In this document: positions 42,997 to 50,913 of the stretch, in pieces
Layout of the letters: every line of letters starts with the position of its first letter
How positions within the stretch are numbered: the first letter of the stretch is position 1
NCBI RefSeq assembly: GCF_016803135.1
Contig: NZ_JAEVFE010000002.1
Location: 574,267-638,266, forward strand
Source of the DNA: Altererythrobacter sp. C41
GTDB lineage: Bacteria; Pseudomonadota; Alphaproteobacteria; Sphingomonadales; Sphingomonadaceae
Length of the DNA: 64,000 nucleotides
Direction of reading: 5' to 3'
Program-made: the position numbers and the translations under genes
The notes under the pieces: model-generated
Told to the model about the DNA's origin: nothing
Seen by the model: the letters and a program-made list of their open reading frames with translations, nothing else
Databases searched by the model: none

Positions 42997-43862
42997 CAGG
43001 CGCGCTTCCTCGCCCTGGAGCCGGCCGACTTCTTCGCCGGAGCTTTCTTCGCGGGGGTCTTCTTCGCCGGCTTGTCGTCCTTCACCGACTTCTTGAGCGC
43101 GGCCATCAGGTCGATCACGTTCGACTTGCCGGACGGCGCCGGTTCCTCGACGTCCTCCAGGATCTTCTTACCCTTCGCCTTGGCCTTCTTGTCGATCAGC
43201 TTGCGGATCGCATCGACGTAGCGGTCGCGGAACTCGCCGGCGTCGAAGGGCGCGCTCTTCTGGTCGATCAATGCGCCGGCGAGGTCGAGCATTTCCTTGT
43301 CGGGCTTGGTGTCGGGAATGTCCTTGAAGTAGGTCTGCGCGCGGCGAACCTCGTCCTCGTAGCGCAGCGTCTCGAGCACGATGCCCTTGCCGCACGGCTT
43401 GAGGCTGACGAGCGTCTCGCGCCCGCGCACCGACAATTGCCCGATCGCCACTTTTCCCTTCTGTCGGAGGGCTTCGCGCAGGACCACGAAGGCCTCCTCC
43501 GCCAGCTCGTCCTGCGGGACGACGAAGTAGGGCTTCTCGAAGTAGAACACGTCGATCTCGTGCGCATCGACGAACTGGACGAGCTCCAGCGTCTTGCGGC
43601 TCTCGATCCGCACCGCCTCGATCTCGTCCTCCTCGAGCAGGACATAGTTCCCTTTCGAGATCTCGTAGCCCTTGACGATGTCGTCGCGGTCGACCGGGCC
43701 GAGGCCCTGCACGACTTTCTCGTACTTGATCGGCTTGCCGCTCGGTTCGTGAATCTGGCGGAAGGATATCGAAGCGCCGCTCTTGGTCGCGGCGTAGACT
43801 TCTACGGGTATCGAGACCAGCGCCAGTCTGATCTGCCCCTGCCAATAGGCGCGTGCCGCCAT
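42996..43862 (-). CDS. ku: Ku, DNA end-binding protein of bacterial non-homologous end joining
   Basis: A 288-residue Ku. The core begins AYWQGQIRLALVSIPVEVY, with SFRQIHEPSGKPI, ISKGNYVLLEEDE and FFYFEKP-like DVFYFEKPYFVVPQ. The C-terminal 25 residues are a lysine/alanine-rich tail (KKTPAKKAPAKK), which in other Ku proteins aids DNA binding and threading. It recruits LigD. ATG at 43862 fits the family start (MAARAYWQG). The next gene overlaps its stop by one base. Confidence 0.95.
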   Translation of the reverse strand: MAARAYWQGQIRLALVSIPVEVYAATKSGASISFRQIHEPSGKPIKYEKVVQGLGPVDRDDIVKGYEISKGNYVLLEEDEIEAVRIESRKTLELVQFVDAHEIDVFYFEKPYFVVPQDELAEEAFVVLREALRQKGKVAIGQLSVRGRETLVSLKPCGKGIVLETLRYEDEVRRAQTYFKDIPDTKPDKEMLDLAGALIDQKSAPFDAGEFRDRYVDAIRKLIDKKAKAKGKKILEDVEEPAPSGKSNVIDLMAALKKSVKDDKPAKKTPAKKAPAKKSAGSRARKRA

Positions 43863-43924
43863 CGTTCTTGTCCCCTTTCGCGCCGATTCAGCGCTTGGCG
43901 AAGGGATTCGTTTCCGGGCACGCG

Positions 43925-43956
43925 AAAAGGGCGCCGCCTCGGGAGAGACGACGCCC
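43925..43956 (-). terminator. Intrinsic terminator downstream of pstS
   Basis: Read on the minus strand, a 12-pair stem (43945-43956 with 43929-43940, some G-U pairs) closed by a four-base TCCC loop is followed by TTTT. It ends 25 bases past the pstS stop and separates pstS from ku. Confidence 0.75.
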
Positions 43957-43981
43957 TTGTATTGGCTGGCGGAACCGCAGT

Positions 43982-45025
43982 TTACTGGAGTTCGTCGCCG
44001 GTCATCGCGGTGTACTGCGTCGCGGCCTCGAGGTTCCGGGCCATGGCATCCTCGGGCGAGGGAACCAGGCCGATCTTCGCGAGCGGTCCGTCCCTGCCCC
44101 AGCTGTCGGTCCACTCGGCGATAAATTCCTTCAGGCCGGGGATCGCGTCGAGGTGCGCCTTCTTGACGTAGATGTAGAGCGGGCGCGCACCCGGATATTC
44201 GAAGCTGGAGATGTTCTCGTACGTCGGCTCGACCCCGTTCATCGGCAGGCCCTGGACCTTGCCGGCGTTCTCTTCGAGGTAGGAGTAGCCGAACACGCCG
44301 ACCGCCTTGGGATTGTTGCCGATCTTCTGGACGATCAGGTTGTCCTGCTCGCCCTGATCGACATAGGCGCCGTCGGAACGGACTTCGGTGCAGATCTGCG
44401 CGTGGCGGTCTTCGTCGGTATCCTTGAGCTGCTCCATCGCCGGGTTGGCGTCGCAGCCCACTTCGAGCACGAGCTCCTTGAGCGCGTCGCGCGTGCCCGA
44501 GGTGGAGGGCGGACCGTAGACCAGGATCGGCTCGGCTGGCAGCGACGGGTCGACATCGGCCCAGGTCTTCGCCGTCTGCTCCTCGCCATAGGGCCGGGCG
44601 GCGATCGCCTTGTACACGATCTCGGGCGTCAGATTCATCATGATCCCGCCCTGCGCGGAGGCGAAGGCGATCCCGTCGAGGCCGACCTGAAGCTCGATCA
44701 CGTCTTCGACGCCGTTCGCCTGGCAGGTCTCGAACTCGCTCTTCTTCATGCGGCGCGAAGCGTTCGCGATGTCCGGCGTGTTGGGGCCGACGCCTTCGCA
44801 GAACAGCGCGATGCCACCGCCGGTGCCGGTCGATTCGATCAGCGGCGACTTGAAGTCGGGGTTCGAGCGGGCGAAGTTTTCCGCAACCACCTTGGCGAAC
44901 GGATAGACCGTCGACGAGCCGACGGCGCGGATCGAATCGCGGGTGCCGCCGGCGCCCGGTGCGTCGCAGGCGGACAGCGAAAGCGCCGCAGCGGCGGCAA
45001 GGCATAGAGAGATCGTGGTACGCAT
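43982..45025 (-). CDS. pstS: Phosphate-binding lipoprotein of the PstS family
   Basis: A 347-residue periplasmic binding protein with a lipoprotein signal (lipobox LSAC, Cys20). Phosphate-site motifs are visible: VGSSTVYPFA, ESTGTGGGIALFC, ANASRRMKKSE and GPPSTSGTRDALKE. It would deliver phosphate to a PstCAB transporter; those genes are not next to it. The upstream region has a PHO box 49 bases from the start, and a terminator follows the gene, so it seems a single-gene, PhoB-controlled unit behind the porin. Confidence 0.93.
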   Translation of the reverse strand: MRTTISLCLAAAAALSLSACDAPGAGGTRDSIRAVGSSTVYPFAKVVAENFARSNPDFKSPLIESTGTGGGIALFCEGVGPNTPDIANASRRMKKSEFETCQANGVEDVIELQVGLDGIAFASAQGGIMMNLTPEIVYKAIAARPYGEEQTAKTWADVDPSLPAEPILVYGPPSTSGTRDALKELVLEVGCDANPAMEQLKDTDEDRHAQICTEVRSDGAYVDQGEQDNLIVQKIGNNPKAVGVFGYSYLEENAGKVQGLPMNGVEPTYENISSFEYPGARPLYIYVKKAHLDAIPGLKEFIAEWTDSWGRDGPLAKIGLVPSPEDAMARNLEAATQYTAMTGDELQ

Positions 45026-45073
45026 GGTCTTACCCCTCGGGTTTCAGAATCGCATCGCCGATATGGGCGATCT

Positions 45074-45091
45074 GTGACAAGTGCATGACAA
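45074..45091 (-). promoter_or_regulatory. PHO box upstream of pstS
   Basis: Minus-strand sequence TTGTCAT-GCAC-TTGTCAC: two seven-base repeats separated by four bases, the PhoB binding pattern (consensus CTGTCAT-N4-CTGTCAT). It lies 49 bases upstream of the pstS start. Confidence 0.8.
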
Positions 45092-45106
45092 GCGAGGCTG
45101 GGCCTC

Positions 45107-46459
45107 TCAGAAATCGATCTGCGCGCGCACGCCGAAGGCATCGACGCCGTAGGACGTGTCGCCGCCCGCGGCAGGGATGACTGCATCGTCATACTGCATG
45201 CGGCCGTAGTTCACCATGAAGCGCGTATAGTCGGTCGGCGTCCAGACGAGCGAGACGGCATAACCGTTCTGCGTTCCGCCGACGATTCCCGCATCGGTGA
45301 GGTCGAGATAGTCGTAGCGCAGGTTCACCTGCACCGCGCCGAAGCCGCCCTCTCCAACCGGATTGGCAGGTTTCACCCGGTCGAACGTGCCGCCCTTGTA
45401 GCCGCGGGTGTCCCCTTCGGTGAGGAACATGCCGACTTCGGCATAGCCGCCGAAGAACGTCGGGTCCGCCAGCGCGCCGGGGCGGTCCGCCTTCTGCCAG
45501 AAGCCCTCGGCCGCCGCGTGGAACGGGCCTGCGATCGCGGCGGTCTCCAGCCCCAGCCCGAGCTCGCTCGCCGCATCGAACGTATCGGTGTCGATGAAGC
45601 GATCGTCGGTGAAATGGAGGAATGGCCGCTGGCGGTAGCGCAGCGTCGACCCCGCTTCGTAGTCGGCATAGTGAACAGAGCCGCCGAGATGAAGCTGCGT
45701 ATTCCCCAGCTTCGGCATGAAGACTGCGCGCCCGTCCGCGCTCCAGTTCTCGTTCGACAGGTCGTCCACGTTGTCGGTGAACAGTCCGCCTTGGACCAGC
45801 CAGTTCCGGCCGGCATATTCCGCGGAGAGGCCGACGCGCCGTTCGAAGCCGAAGGCATCGGTGAACGCCGCGCGCTCCATGGTCGAGATGAAGCGGCTGC
45901 TGGTCAGCTCTTCCAGACCCTGGAAATTGTTGTGCTGCCCGGCGGAGATCGTCAGCCCGCCGGTGCCGTAGGTGAGGATCGCGTCGGAAATCTCGACTTC
46001 GTTGCCCGCGAAATCGACCTCGAACTTGTATCCGAAGCCGCCGGGCATGTCGCCCTCGACCCCCAGGCGCGCGCGGCGGATTTCGTTGCCGAAGCCGTCG
46101 TCGACCCCGGTGGAGCCCGGCGCGCCGATCACGCCGGCATCGATCTGCAGGCGGCCGCGCGGCTTGAAGCTCCAGCCGCTTTCGGTCGCGATCACGGGCG
46201 CACCCTTCCAGGTGACCGTGGTTTCGTCGCCGCTCTCCGCGACGGGCTCCACTGCCGCTTCCGGGGACGATTCGGCGGGTTCGGCCTCTGCCGCGGCGAG
46301 ATCCGCCTCGAGCGTTGCGATGCGCGCGGCCATGCGCGCCATCTCGGCCCGCATCGCAGCGAGCTCGCTCTGCATGGCGGCGTCGCCGTCCTGCGCCATG
46401 GCGGGCGCGGCGGTGCCGATTGCGATCGCCAGTGCGGAAGCGCGGAGTGCGTATTTCAT
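45107..46459 (-). CDS. OprP/OprO-type phosphate-selective porin
   Basis: A 450-residue outer-membrane protein: signal peptide (APAMAQ), an N-terminal coiled coil (QSELAAMRAEMARMAARIATLEADLAAAE), then a beta-barrel of porin O/P type (WSFKPRGRLQIDAG, AILTYGTGGLTISAGQHNN) ending in Phe (VRAQIDF). The coiled coil may trimerise it or bind peptidoglycan. Position next to pstS and a PHO box 60 bases upstream point to phosphate or polyphosphate uptake under phosphate starvation. Substrate preference cannot be read from sequence. Confidence 0.92.
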   Translation of the reverse strand: MKYALRASALAIAIGTAAPAMAQDGDAAMQSELAAMRAEMARMAARIATLEADLAAAEAEPAESSPEAAVEPVAESGDETTVTWKGAPVIATESGWSFKPRGRLQIDAGVIGAPGSTGVDDGFGNEIRRARLGVEGDMPGGFGYKFEVDFAGNEVEISDAILTYGTGGLTISAGQHNNFQGLEELTSSRFISTMERAAFTDAFGFERRVGLSAEYAGRNWLVQGGLFTDNVDDLSNENWSADGRAVFMPKLGNTQLHLGGSVHYADYEAGSTLRYRQRPFLHFTDDRFIDTDTFDAASELGLGLETAAIAGPFHAAAEGFWQKADRPGALADPTFFGGYAEVGMFLTEGDTRGYKGGTFDRVKPANPVGEGGFGAVQVNLRYDYLDLTDAGIVGGTQNGYAVSLVWTPTDYTRFMVNYGRMQYDDAVIPAAGGDTSYGVDAFGVRAQIDF

Positions 46460-46518
46460 TTGGGTTACCTGTAACTGACAGTCGTTCGACCAGTGGGTGA
46501 CGCCGCTATGCCGTTTGT

Positions 46519-46536
46519 GTGACAGACCAATGACAG
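46519..46536 (-). promoter_or_regulatory. PHO box upstream of the OprP-like porin
   Basis: Minus-strand CTGTCAT-TGGT-CTGTCAC, 17 of 18 positions of an ideal two-unit PhoB site. It lies 60 bases upstream of the porin start and 111 bases from the divergent ald gene. A further CTGTCAG half-unit is at 46475-46481. Confidence 0.82.
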
Positions 46537-46647
46537 CGAAGGGCAAATACGCCGCACGAGCGCCGCGCACCTCCTTCGATCGGGGGCAGACAGCACGCGG
46601 CACGGTAGTTACAAGCGCAACGGCGTCGGCAATGAGGAGTTTCATCC

Positions 46648-47778
46648 ATGCGCATCGGCTGCCCCACGGAAATCAAGAATCACGAATACCGCGTCGGTCT
46701 GACACCGGAAAGCGCGCGCGAGCTGGTGGCGCATGGGCACGAGGTGTGGATCGAGAGCGGTGCGGGCAACGGGATCGGTGCCGGCGATGCCGAGTATCGC
46801 CAGGCCGGCGCCGTCATCAAGGACGGGCCGGAAGCGATCTTCGCTGAGTGCGAGATGATCGTGAAGGTCAAGGAGCCTCAGGCGCAGGAGCGCGCATGGC
46901 TGCGCGAAGGGCAGGTGCTCTACACTTATCTGCACCTCGCGCCCGACGCGCCGCAGACCGCCGACCTGGTGAAAAGCGGCGTGACCGCGATCGCCTACGA
47001 GACGGTGACGGGCCCGGACGGCTCGCTCCCGCTGCTCAAGCCGATGAGCCAGGTCGCCGGACGCATGAGCATCCAGGCGGGCGCCACCGCGCTGGAAAAG
47101 GCGCATGGCGGGCGCGGCGTACTGCTCGGCGGCGTGCCGGGTGTGCTGCCGGCCAAGGTCCTCGTGATCGGCGGCGGGGTGGTCGGCTTCAACGCGGCAC
47201 AGATGGCGGTCGGACTGGGTGCGGACACGACGATCCTGGACCGCGACCCGGCCGTGCTCGAGCGGGTCGGTATCCATTTCGAAAGCCGCGCCAAGACGCG
47301 CTTTTCCAACAAGGCGAATCTGGAGGAGGCGGTCTGCCAGGCCGACCTCGTGATCGGTGCCGTACTGATCCCGGGCGCCGCTGCGCCGAAGCTCGTCACG
47401 CGCGAGATGCTCAAGTGCATGCAGCCCGGCGCGGTGCTGGTCGATGTCGCGATCGATCAGGGCGGCTGTTTCGAGACCAGCCGGCCGACCACCCACGCGG
47501 AGCCGACTTACGTGGTCGACGATGTGGTGCATTACTGCGTCGCCAACATGCCCGGCGCGGTCGCGCGCACCAGCACTTATGCGCTCAACAACGTCACGCT
47601 GCCGCACGCCCTGCAGATTGCCGAGCTCGGCTGGCAGGAAGCGATGCGCCGCGATCCGCACCTCGCCGAAGGGCTGAACGTCCACGCGGGACAAGTGACC
47701 TACAAGGCGGTGGCGGACGAGCTGGGGTACGATTACCACCCGATTGGCGAAGTGCTGGGCCGTTCCTTTCAGTCCTGA
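46648..47778 (+). CDS. ald: Alanine dehydrogenase
   Basis: A 376-residue NAD-dependent enzyme interconverting L-alanine and pyruvate plus ammonia. It starts [20 protein letters not shown]; catalytic Lys (VKVKEPQ, about residue 74) and His (YLHLAP, about 95) are present, and the NAD fold begins [34 protein letters not shown] near the end is also conserved. Length matches the family (about 370). GAGGAG-like AGGAG lies upstream of the ATG. It is divergent from the porin gene; the shared 188-base gap holds the PHO box. Confidence 0.96.
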   Translation: MRIGCPTEIKNHEYRVGLTPESARELVAHGHEVWIESGAGNGIGAGDAEYRQAGAVIKDGPEAIFAECEMIVKVKEPQAQERAWLREGQVLYTYLHLAPDAPQTADLVKSGVTAIAYETVTGPDGSLPLLKPMSQVAGRMSIQAGATALEKAHGGRGVLLGGVPGVLPAKVLVIGGGVVGFNAAQMAVGLGADTTILDRDPAVLERVGIHFESRAKTRFSNKANLEEAVCQADLVIGAVLIPGAAAPKLVTREMLKCMQPGAVLVDVAIDQGGCFETSRPTTHAEPTYVVDDVVHYCVANMPGAVARTSTYALNNVTLPHALQIAELGWQEAMRRDPHLAEGLNVHAGQVTYKAVADELGYDYHPIGEVLGRSFQS

Positions 47779-48149
47779 TCGCCCTGTCCGCAGCGCTCGC
47801 CGCCTGCGCTCCGGTGGACGAGACTGGGCCCCGGGGGTATCCACCGCGGCCGCATCCGGAGGCCGGGAGTGCCTCTTCGCCCGCTCGGTCATCGGCGCCC
47901 GATGCGGAGAAGTCGCCGAGGGCGAGGAGGGGGAGCCGGACGCGCGCGATTAGGTGTTTGGGCGGGTCCGTGCTACAAGAGCCTCGCTGACGTCGAAAAC
48001 TGCGACGGACTTCGGCTTTTGACGACCGCCGCTTGCCCTCGGGGCCCCGGCGCAAACCAGACGACGACTTCCTTTCATTTGACGACCCGACGCACGACCC
48101 AACGGCAATTTCGCCCACGGGCAACATCGTTCTTTGAAAGGAACACCCC
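47779..48149. other. Non-coding gap, probable cold-shock leader region
   Basis: 371 bases between ald and the cold-shock gene. No convincing gene was found; a lipoprotein-like peptide in one frame lacks a start codon. The last ~150 bases probably hold the promoter and long 5' leader typical of cold-shock genes, including GCCC-AC-GGGC and a GAAAGGA ribosome-binding site shortly before the ATG. Confidence 0.5.
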
Positions 48150-48362
48150 ATGGCCAAGACTGGCACCGTAAAGTTCTTCAACGCCGACAAGGGCTACGGC
48201 TTCATCCAGCCCGACGACGGTTCGGGCGACAGCTTCGTGCACATCACCGCCGTCCAGGCGGCGGGCATGCAGACGCTCGATAAGGACCAGCGCCTCAACT
48301 ACGAACTCGAGCGCGGTCGCAACGGCAAGGAAAGCGCGGTCAACCTTTCCGCCGCCGACTGA
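48150..48362 (+). CDS. Cold-shock-domain nucleic-acid-binding protein (CspA family)
   Basis: A 70-residue single cold-shock domain. RNP1-like KGYGFIQPD and RNP2-like DSFVHITAV are present after MAKTGTVKFFNADKGYG. It binds single-stranded RNA and DNA, usually as an RNA chaperone. GAAAGGA sits upstream of the ATG, and a strong hairpin follows nine bases after the stop, consistent with an independent short transcript. Confidence 0.95.
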   Translation: MAKTGTVKFFNADKGYGFIQPDDGSGDSFVHITAVQAAGMQTLDKDQRLNYELERGRNGKESAVNLSAAD

Positions 48363-48370
48363 TCCCGTTC

Positions 48371-48402
48371 GCCGGGCGCGCCCCTCTTGCGGCGCGCCCG
48401 GC
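48371..48402 (+). terminator. Strong GC hairpin after the cold-shock gene
   Basis: A perfect 12-pair stem (GCCGGGCGCGCC at 48371-48382 with its complement at 48391-48402) and an eight-base loop, starting nine bases after the stop codon. There is no T-run, so termination may be incomplete, allowing read-through to the next small gene. Confidence 0.65.
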
Positions 48403-48437
48403 GCATCGCCTCATTCCTTCAACCGGGTGGACCGCCG

Positions 48438-48668
48438 ATGAGCCAGACGTTCGAATTCTACGATGCCCGCGCGAAGGAATCCGCTGCCGAGGCCAAGGCT
48501 GCGGCGCTCGATAACGTGCGCGAGCGCGCTCTCCGGTCCGAAGCGACCTGGCGGGCGCTGGCCGATCAGGCGCGCGCCGTGGCCGAAGAACGCGCCAAGG
48601 TCGAACAGCAAAAAGCCGCCCGCCGTGCCGAGACGACGCACGCGGACGAGGTTGCCGTCACCAACTGA
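48438..48668 (+). CDS. Small alanine/glutamate-rich coiled-coil protein, unknown function
   Basis: A 76-residue, highly charged protein (MSQTFEFYDARAKESAAEAK), predicted almost wholly helical with Ala/Arg/Glu repeats up to EERAKVEQQKAARRAE. No known domain recognised. It follows the cold-shock gene and its hairpin by 35 bases on the same strand. The ATG at 48438 is chosen over an upstream TTG in the same frame. Confidence 0.7.
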   Translation: MSQTFEFYDARAKESAAEAKAAALDNVRERALRSEATWRALADQARAVAEERAKVEQQKAARRAETTHADEVAVTN

Positions 48669-48760
48669 TCCGAACCACCGGCCGATCAGCGCTCGGCGCA
48701 GAAAGCCTGCACGACCTGCGCCGTGATCCACCGGCTGTCGGTCGAGGGCGCGCTGCACGT

Positions 48761-49138
48761 TCAGTTAGGCCAGCGGGCTCGTTCGATCCGTACCTCCGGC
48801 ATGGGTTCCACCGGTTCCCAGCCCCGTTTCGCGATCACATCGTTGCTTTCGTGTGCTTCGCGGCCATCGGCGAGGGACCAGGTGATGTGATAGGTCCCGC
48901 CGGTCGGGCGTTCGGTCGTTCCCGCCAGTTCCACCACCAAGGCCTCGACACCCATGCCGTCGTCCGCCCGGCCGACGATCCTCGCGCGATCGGTGTCGGG
49001 GAGTGGAGGCGCGCCCTCCGCACGGCCGAAGGTGATGTGGTCGGCGACGGCCTCGGCGTAGCGTGGCGGGAAGCGCGCGAGCAGGCCGGCACGATCGGAC
49101 GACGCGAGCTTCCAACCTAGCCAGGTTTCCTGCGCCAC
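48761..49138 (-). CDS. Conserved hypothetical protein
   Basis: A 125-residue soluble protein I do not recognise. It starts AQETWLGWKLASSDRAGLL, contains PPRYAEAVADHITFGRAEG in the first half and GTYHITWSLADGREAHESND in the second. The paired xHIT motifs (DHITFG, YHITWS) faintly recall 2H-type phosphoesterases, but this is only suggestive. I chose the GTG at 49138 because GGAGGGA precedes it; a TTG at 49153 would overlap the DUF3175 stop. It is the last gene of a short minus-strand run. Confidence 0.72.
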   Translation of the reverse strand: MAQETWLGWKLASSDRAGLLARFPPRYAEAVADHITFGRAEGAPPLPDTDRARIVGRADDGMGVEALVVELAGTTERPTGGTYHITWSLADGREAHESNDVIAKRGWEPVEPMPEVRIERARWPN

Positions 49139-49149
49139 GCTCCCTCCGC

Positions 49150-49434
49150 TCAATCGCTCCCGGGCTCGCGTCCGAACAGCTTGCGGAGCTCGTCCTTCGC
49201 GTCTTCGAGCACGCGCTTCTGCTTCGCGTCGAGCCCCTTGCCGGCGCGGTTGATGTAGAAGGTCAGCATCGACATCGCCGAACCGTAAGGGTCCGCCTTG
49301 CGCCGCTTGCTGCGCTCAGCCGAACGCTTGAGCGATTTCGCGACCTCCTTCGGATCGTCTTTGGTGAAGACGCCTTCCTCCAGATCGAGCGCGTCCGAAT
49401 GCTCGGTGACGTCCTGCGACCATTTCTCGGTCAT
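49150..49434 (-). CDS. DUF3175 family protein
   Basis: A 94-residue, strongly charged protein matching DUF3175: WSQDVTEHSDALDLEEGVFT, KEVAKSLKRSAERSKRRK and SAMSMLTFYINRAGKGLD. Function unknown; the family is common in alpha- and betaproteobacteria, often near stress genes. AGGAGAA precedes the ATG at 49434. Eleven bases separate its stop from the next gene's GTG start. Confidence 0.88.
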   Translation of the reverse strand: MTEKWSQDVTEHSDALDLEEGVFTKDDPKEVAKSLKRSAERSKRRKADPYGSAMSMLTFYINRAGKGLDAKQKRVLEDAKDELRKLFGREPGSD

Positions 49435-49490
49435 CGCCGTTCTCCTGCCTTCGGGCCAAGGGGAAGCCGGGGCCCGGGGCCGGGCCGAGC

Positions 49491-49952
49491 CTACTGCGCG
49501 GGCGTGGTCGCCGCTCCGGTCGCGGCGGCACCCCCCTGTCCCATGTCGGCGTCGGGCAGGTCGGCGAGTTGAGCGGCGGTCATCGTCGTCGAAAGATCGA
49601 CATCGTCGCCCATGGTCTTGGGAGTCAGGCCGTCGATCGGCACCACGACGTAACGGTCGGGATTGCTGTCCTCTACCTCGACCAGCAGGCCTTCGACCGC
49701 GCCGGCAGAATCGCGGCGCACTTGCTCGACGTCGCCCAGATCGGTGCCGTCGGCGGCGACGAGATCGGCTTCGAGCAGTTGCGCCTCGGTCAGGCCGAGC
49801 GCCGCAACGGCGTTGCCGGCCGCAACCGCGCTGGCTTCCGCCTGCTGTTCGACCTGATCCTCCACCCGATCGGCCTCGCGCTCGGCCTGGGAATCGCAGG
49901 CGGCGAGCGCCGCAAGGGCGAACGGGAGCGCGGCATATGTGGCAAGCTTCAT
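49491..49952 (-). CDS. Lipoprotein with a PRC-barrel-like domain
   Basis: A 153-residue protein with lipobox LAAC (Cys19), an acidic linker (EREADRVEDQVEQQAEA) and a C-terminal half (LVAADGTDLGDVEQVRRDSA, VVVPIDGLTPK) that resembles PRC-barrel repeats. Ends in an Ala/Gly/Thr-rich tail. The ATG at 49952 (MKLATYAAL) gives a proper signal peptide. Probably a periplasmic lipoprotein; no function known. Confidence 0.78.
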   Translation of the reverse strand: MKLATYAALPFALAALAACDSQAEREADRVEDQVEQQAEASAVAAGNAVAALGLTEAQLLEADLVAADGTDLGDVEQVRRDSAGAVEGLLVEVEDSNPDRYVVVPIDGLTPKTMGDDVDLSTTMTAAQLADLPDADMGQGGAAATGAATTPAQ

Positions 49953-50075
49953 GGTGATATCCCTCTTGGTAATGGCGATCCACCTGAACAATCCGCCGCA
50001 CCCGCACCGGTTCCGGCACGGGAGCGCAAGTTGCGGGCGCTGGCAATCGCCGGTCTACGGGTATAGGCAGGGCGG

Positions 50076-50519
50076 ATGACCCGTCCGCTTCTTCTCGCCG
50101 CCGCTCTCGCTCTCCCGCTGGCCGCCTGCCAGCCAGGGCCGGAGGGGCCGAACGGCACCACCCGCGACACCGCCGGGGACGCCTTCTCCGCCATCGGGCC
50201 GGAGGAGACCGTACAGTTCACCGGCACCGAGCCCTTCTGGGGCGGCAAGGTGGCCGGCAGCACGCTGACGTATTCGACGCCCGAGAACGTCGACGGCATG
50301 ACGATCACGGTCGAGCGGTTCGCGGGCAACAACGGCCTCGGCTATTCGGGAACGCTGGAAGGGCGGTCGTTCGACATGGCGATCACGCCGGGCGAGTGTT
50401 CCGACGGGATGAGCGATCGCACCTACCCGTTCACTGTGACGCTGAAGATCGGGGAAGAGCAGCGCAGCGGCTGCGCCTGGACCGAGAAGACGCCCTTTAC
50501 CGGGCCTGAGCACCCCTAG
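50076..50519 (+). CDS. COG3650-like lipoprotein
   Basis: A 147-residue lipoprotein (lipobox LAAC, Cys18). The C-terminal part has the features of the COG3650 family: GTEPFWGGKVAGS, then FDMAITPGECSDGMSDRTYP and a final Cys (SGCAWTEK). The two late cysteines may pair. Function unknown. It converges on the DUF962 gene, two bases apart. Confidence 0.8.
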   Translation: MTRPLLLAAALALPLAACQPGPEGPNGTTRDTAGDAFSAIGPEETVQFTGTEPFWGGKVAGSTLTYSTPENVDGMTITVERFAGNNGLGYSGTLEGRSFDMAITPGECSDGMSDRTYPFTVTLKIGEEQRSGCAWTEKTPFTGPEHP

Positions 50520-50521
50520 GT

Positions 50522-50854
50522 TTACGGCCTGACGCCGGCCTTCTCGAGCTCCGGCCCGAGCCGGCGGGTCAGCCAGAGCCACCACATCCGGAAGTCCGCC
50601 GCGAGGCTCCACAGCGGATAGGTGAACGTCGCCGGGCGGTTCTTCTCGACCCCGAAGTGCGCGACCCAGGCGAAGAAGTATCCGGCCACCGGCAGCGCGA
50701 GCAACCACCACCAGCGCCCTGTGAGAACCGCAAACGCCGCGATCAGCACGACGAGCGTCGTGCCGACGTAGTGCAGCGCCCGCGTGCTGGGCTTCGAATG
50801 CTCGCGCAGGTAGAATGGCCAGAACGCGGCGAAAGTGGTGTAGGCGCGCGCCAT
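50522..50854 (-). CDS. DUF962 (Mpo1-like) membrane protein
   Basis: A 110-residue membrane protein with the DUF962 pattern: FAAFWPFYLREHSKPSTRALHYVGT, two to three hydrophobic segments and FAWVAHFGVEKNRPATFTYP. Yeast Mpo1 of this family is an Fe-dependent dioxygenase in alpha-oxidation of 2-hydroxy fatty acids; the histidines in REHS, LHYVG and AHFGVEKN fit metal ligands. An in-frame ATG at 50866 would add four residues. Confidence 0.85.
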   Translation of the reverse strand: MARAYTTFAAFWPFYLREHSKPSTRALHYVGTTLVVLIAAFAVLTGRWWWLLALPVAGYFFAWVAHFGVEKNRPATFTYPLWSLAADFRMWWLWLTRRLGPELEKAGVRP

Positions 50855-50913
50855 GCCGGCGATCATGCCACGCGTCCGGTCCCCAGGCAACGCGGCAGCG
50901 CCGCCGCGCCGGA

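Noticed and set aside
47763..47990. Lipoprotein-like peptide ([18 protein letters not shown]) right after ald
   Set aside because: The hydrophobic stretch with a lipobox-like Cys has no ATG, GTG or TTG start near it, and the rest is Arg/Pro/Ser-rich low-complexity coding unlike a real protein; a decayed lipoprotein gene cannot be excluded.
48761..49138. 2H phosphoesterase identity for the hypothetical protein
   Set aside because: The two xHIT motifs are only partly like the 2H signature and the second lacks the expected hydroxyl residue spacing; called hypothetical.
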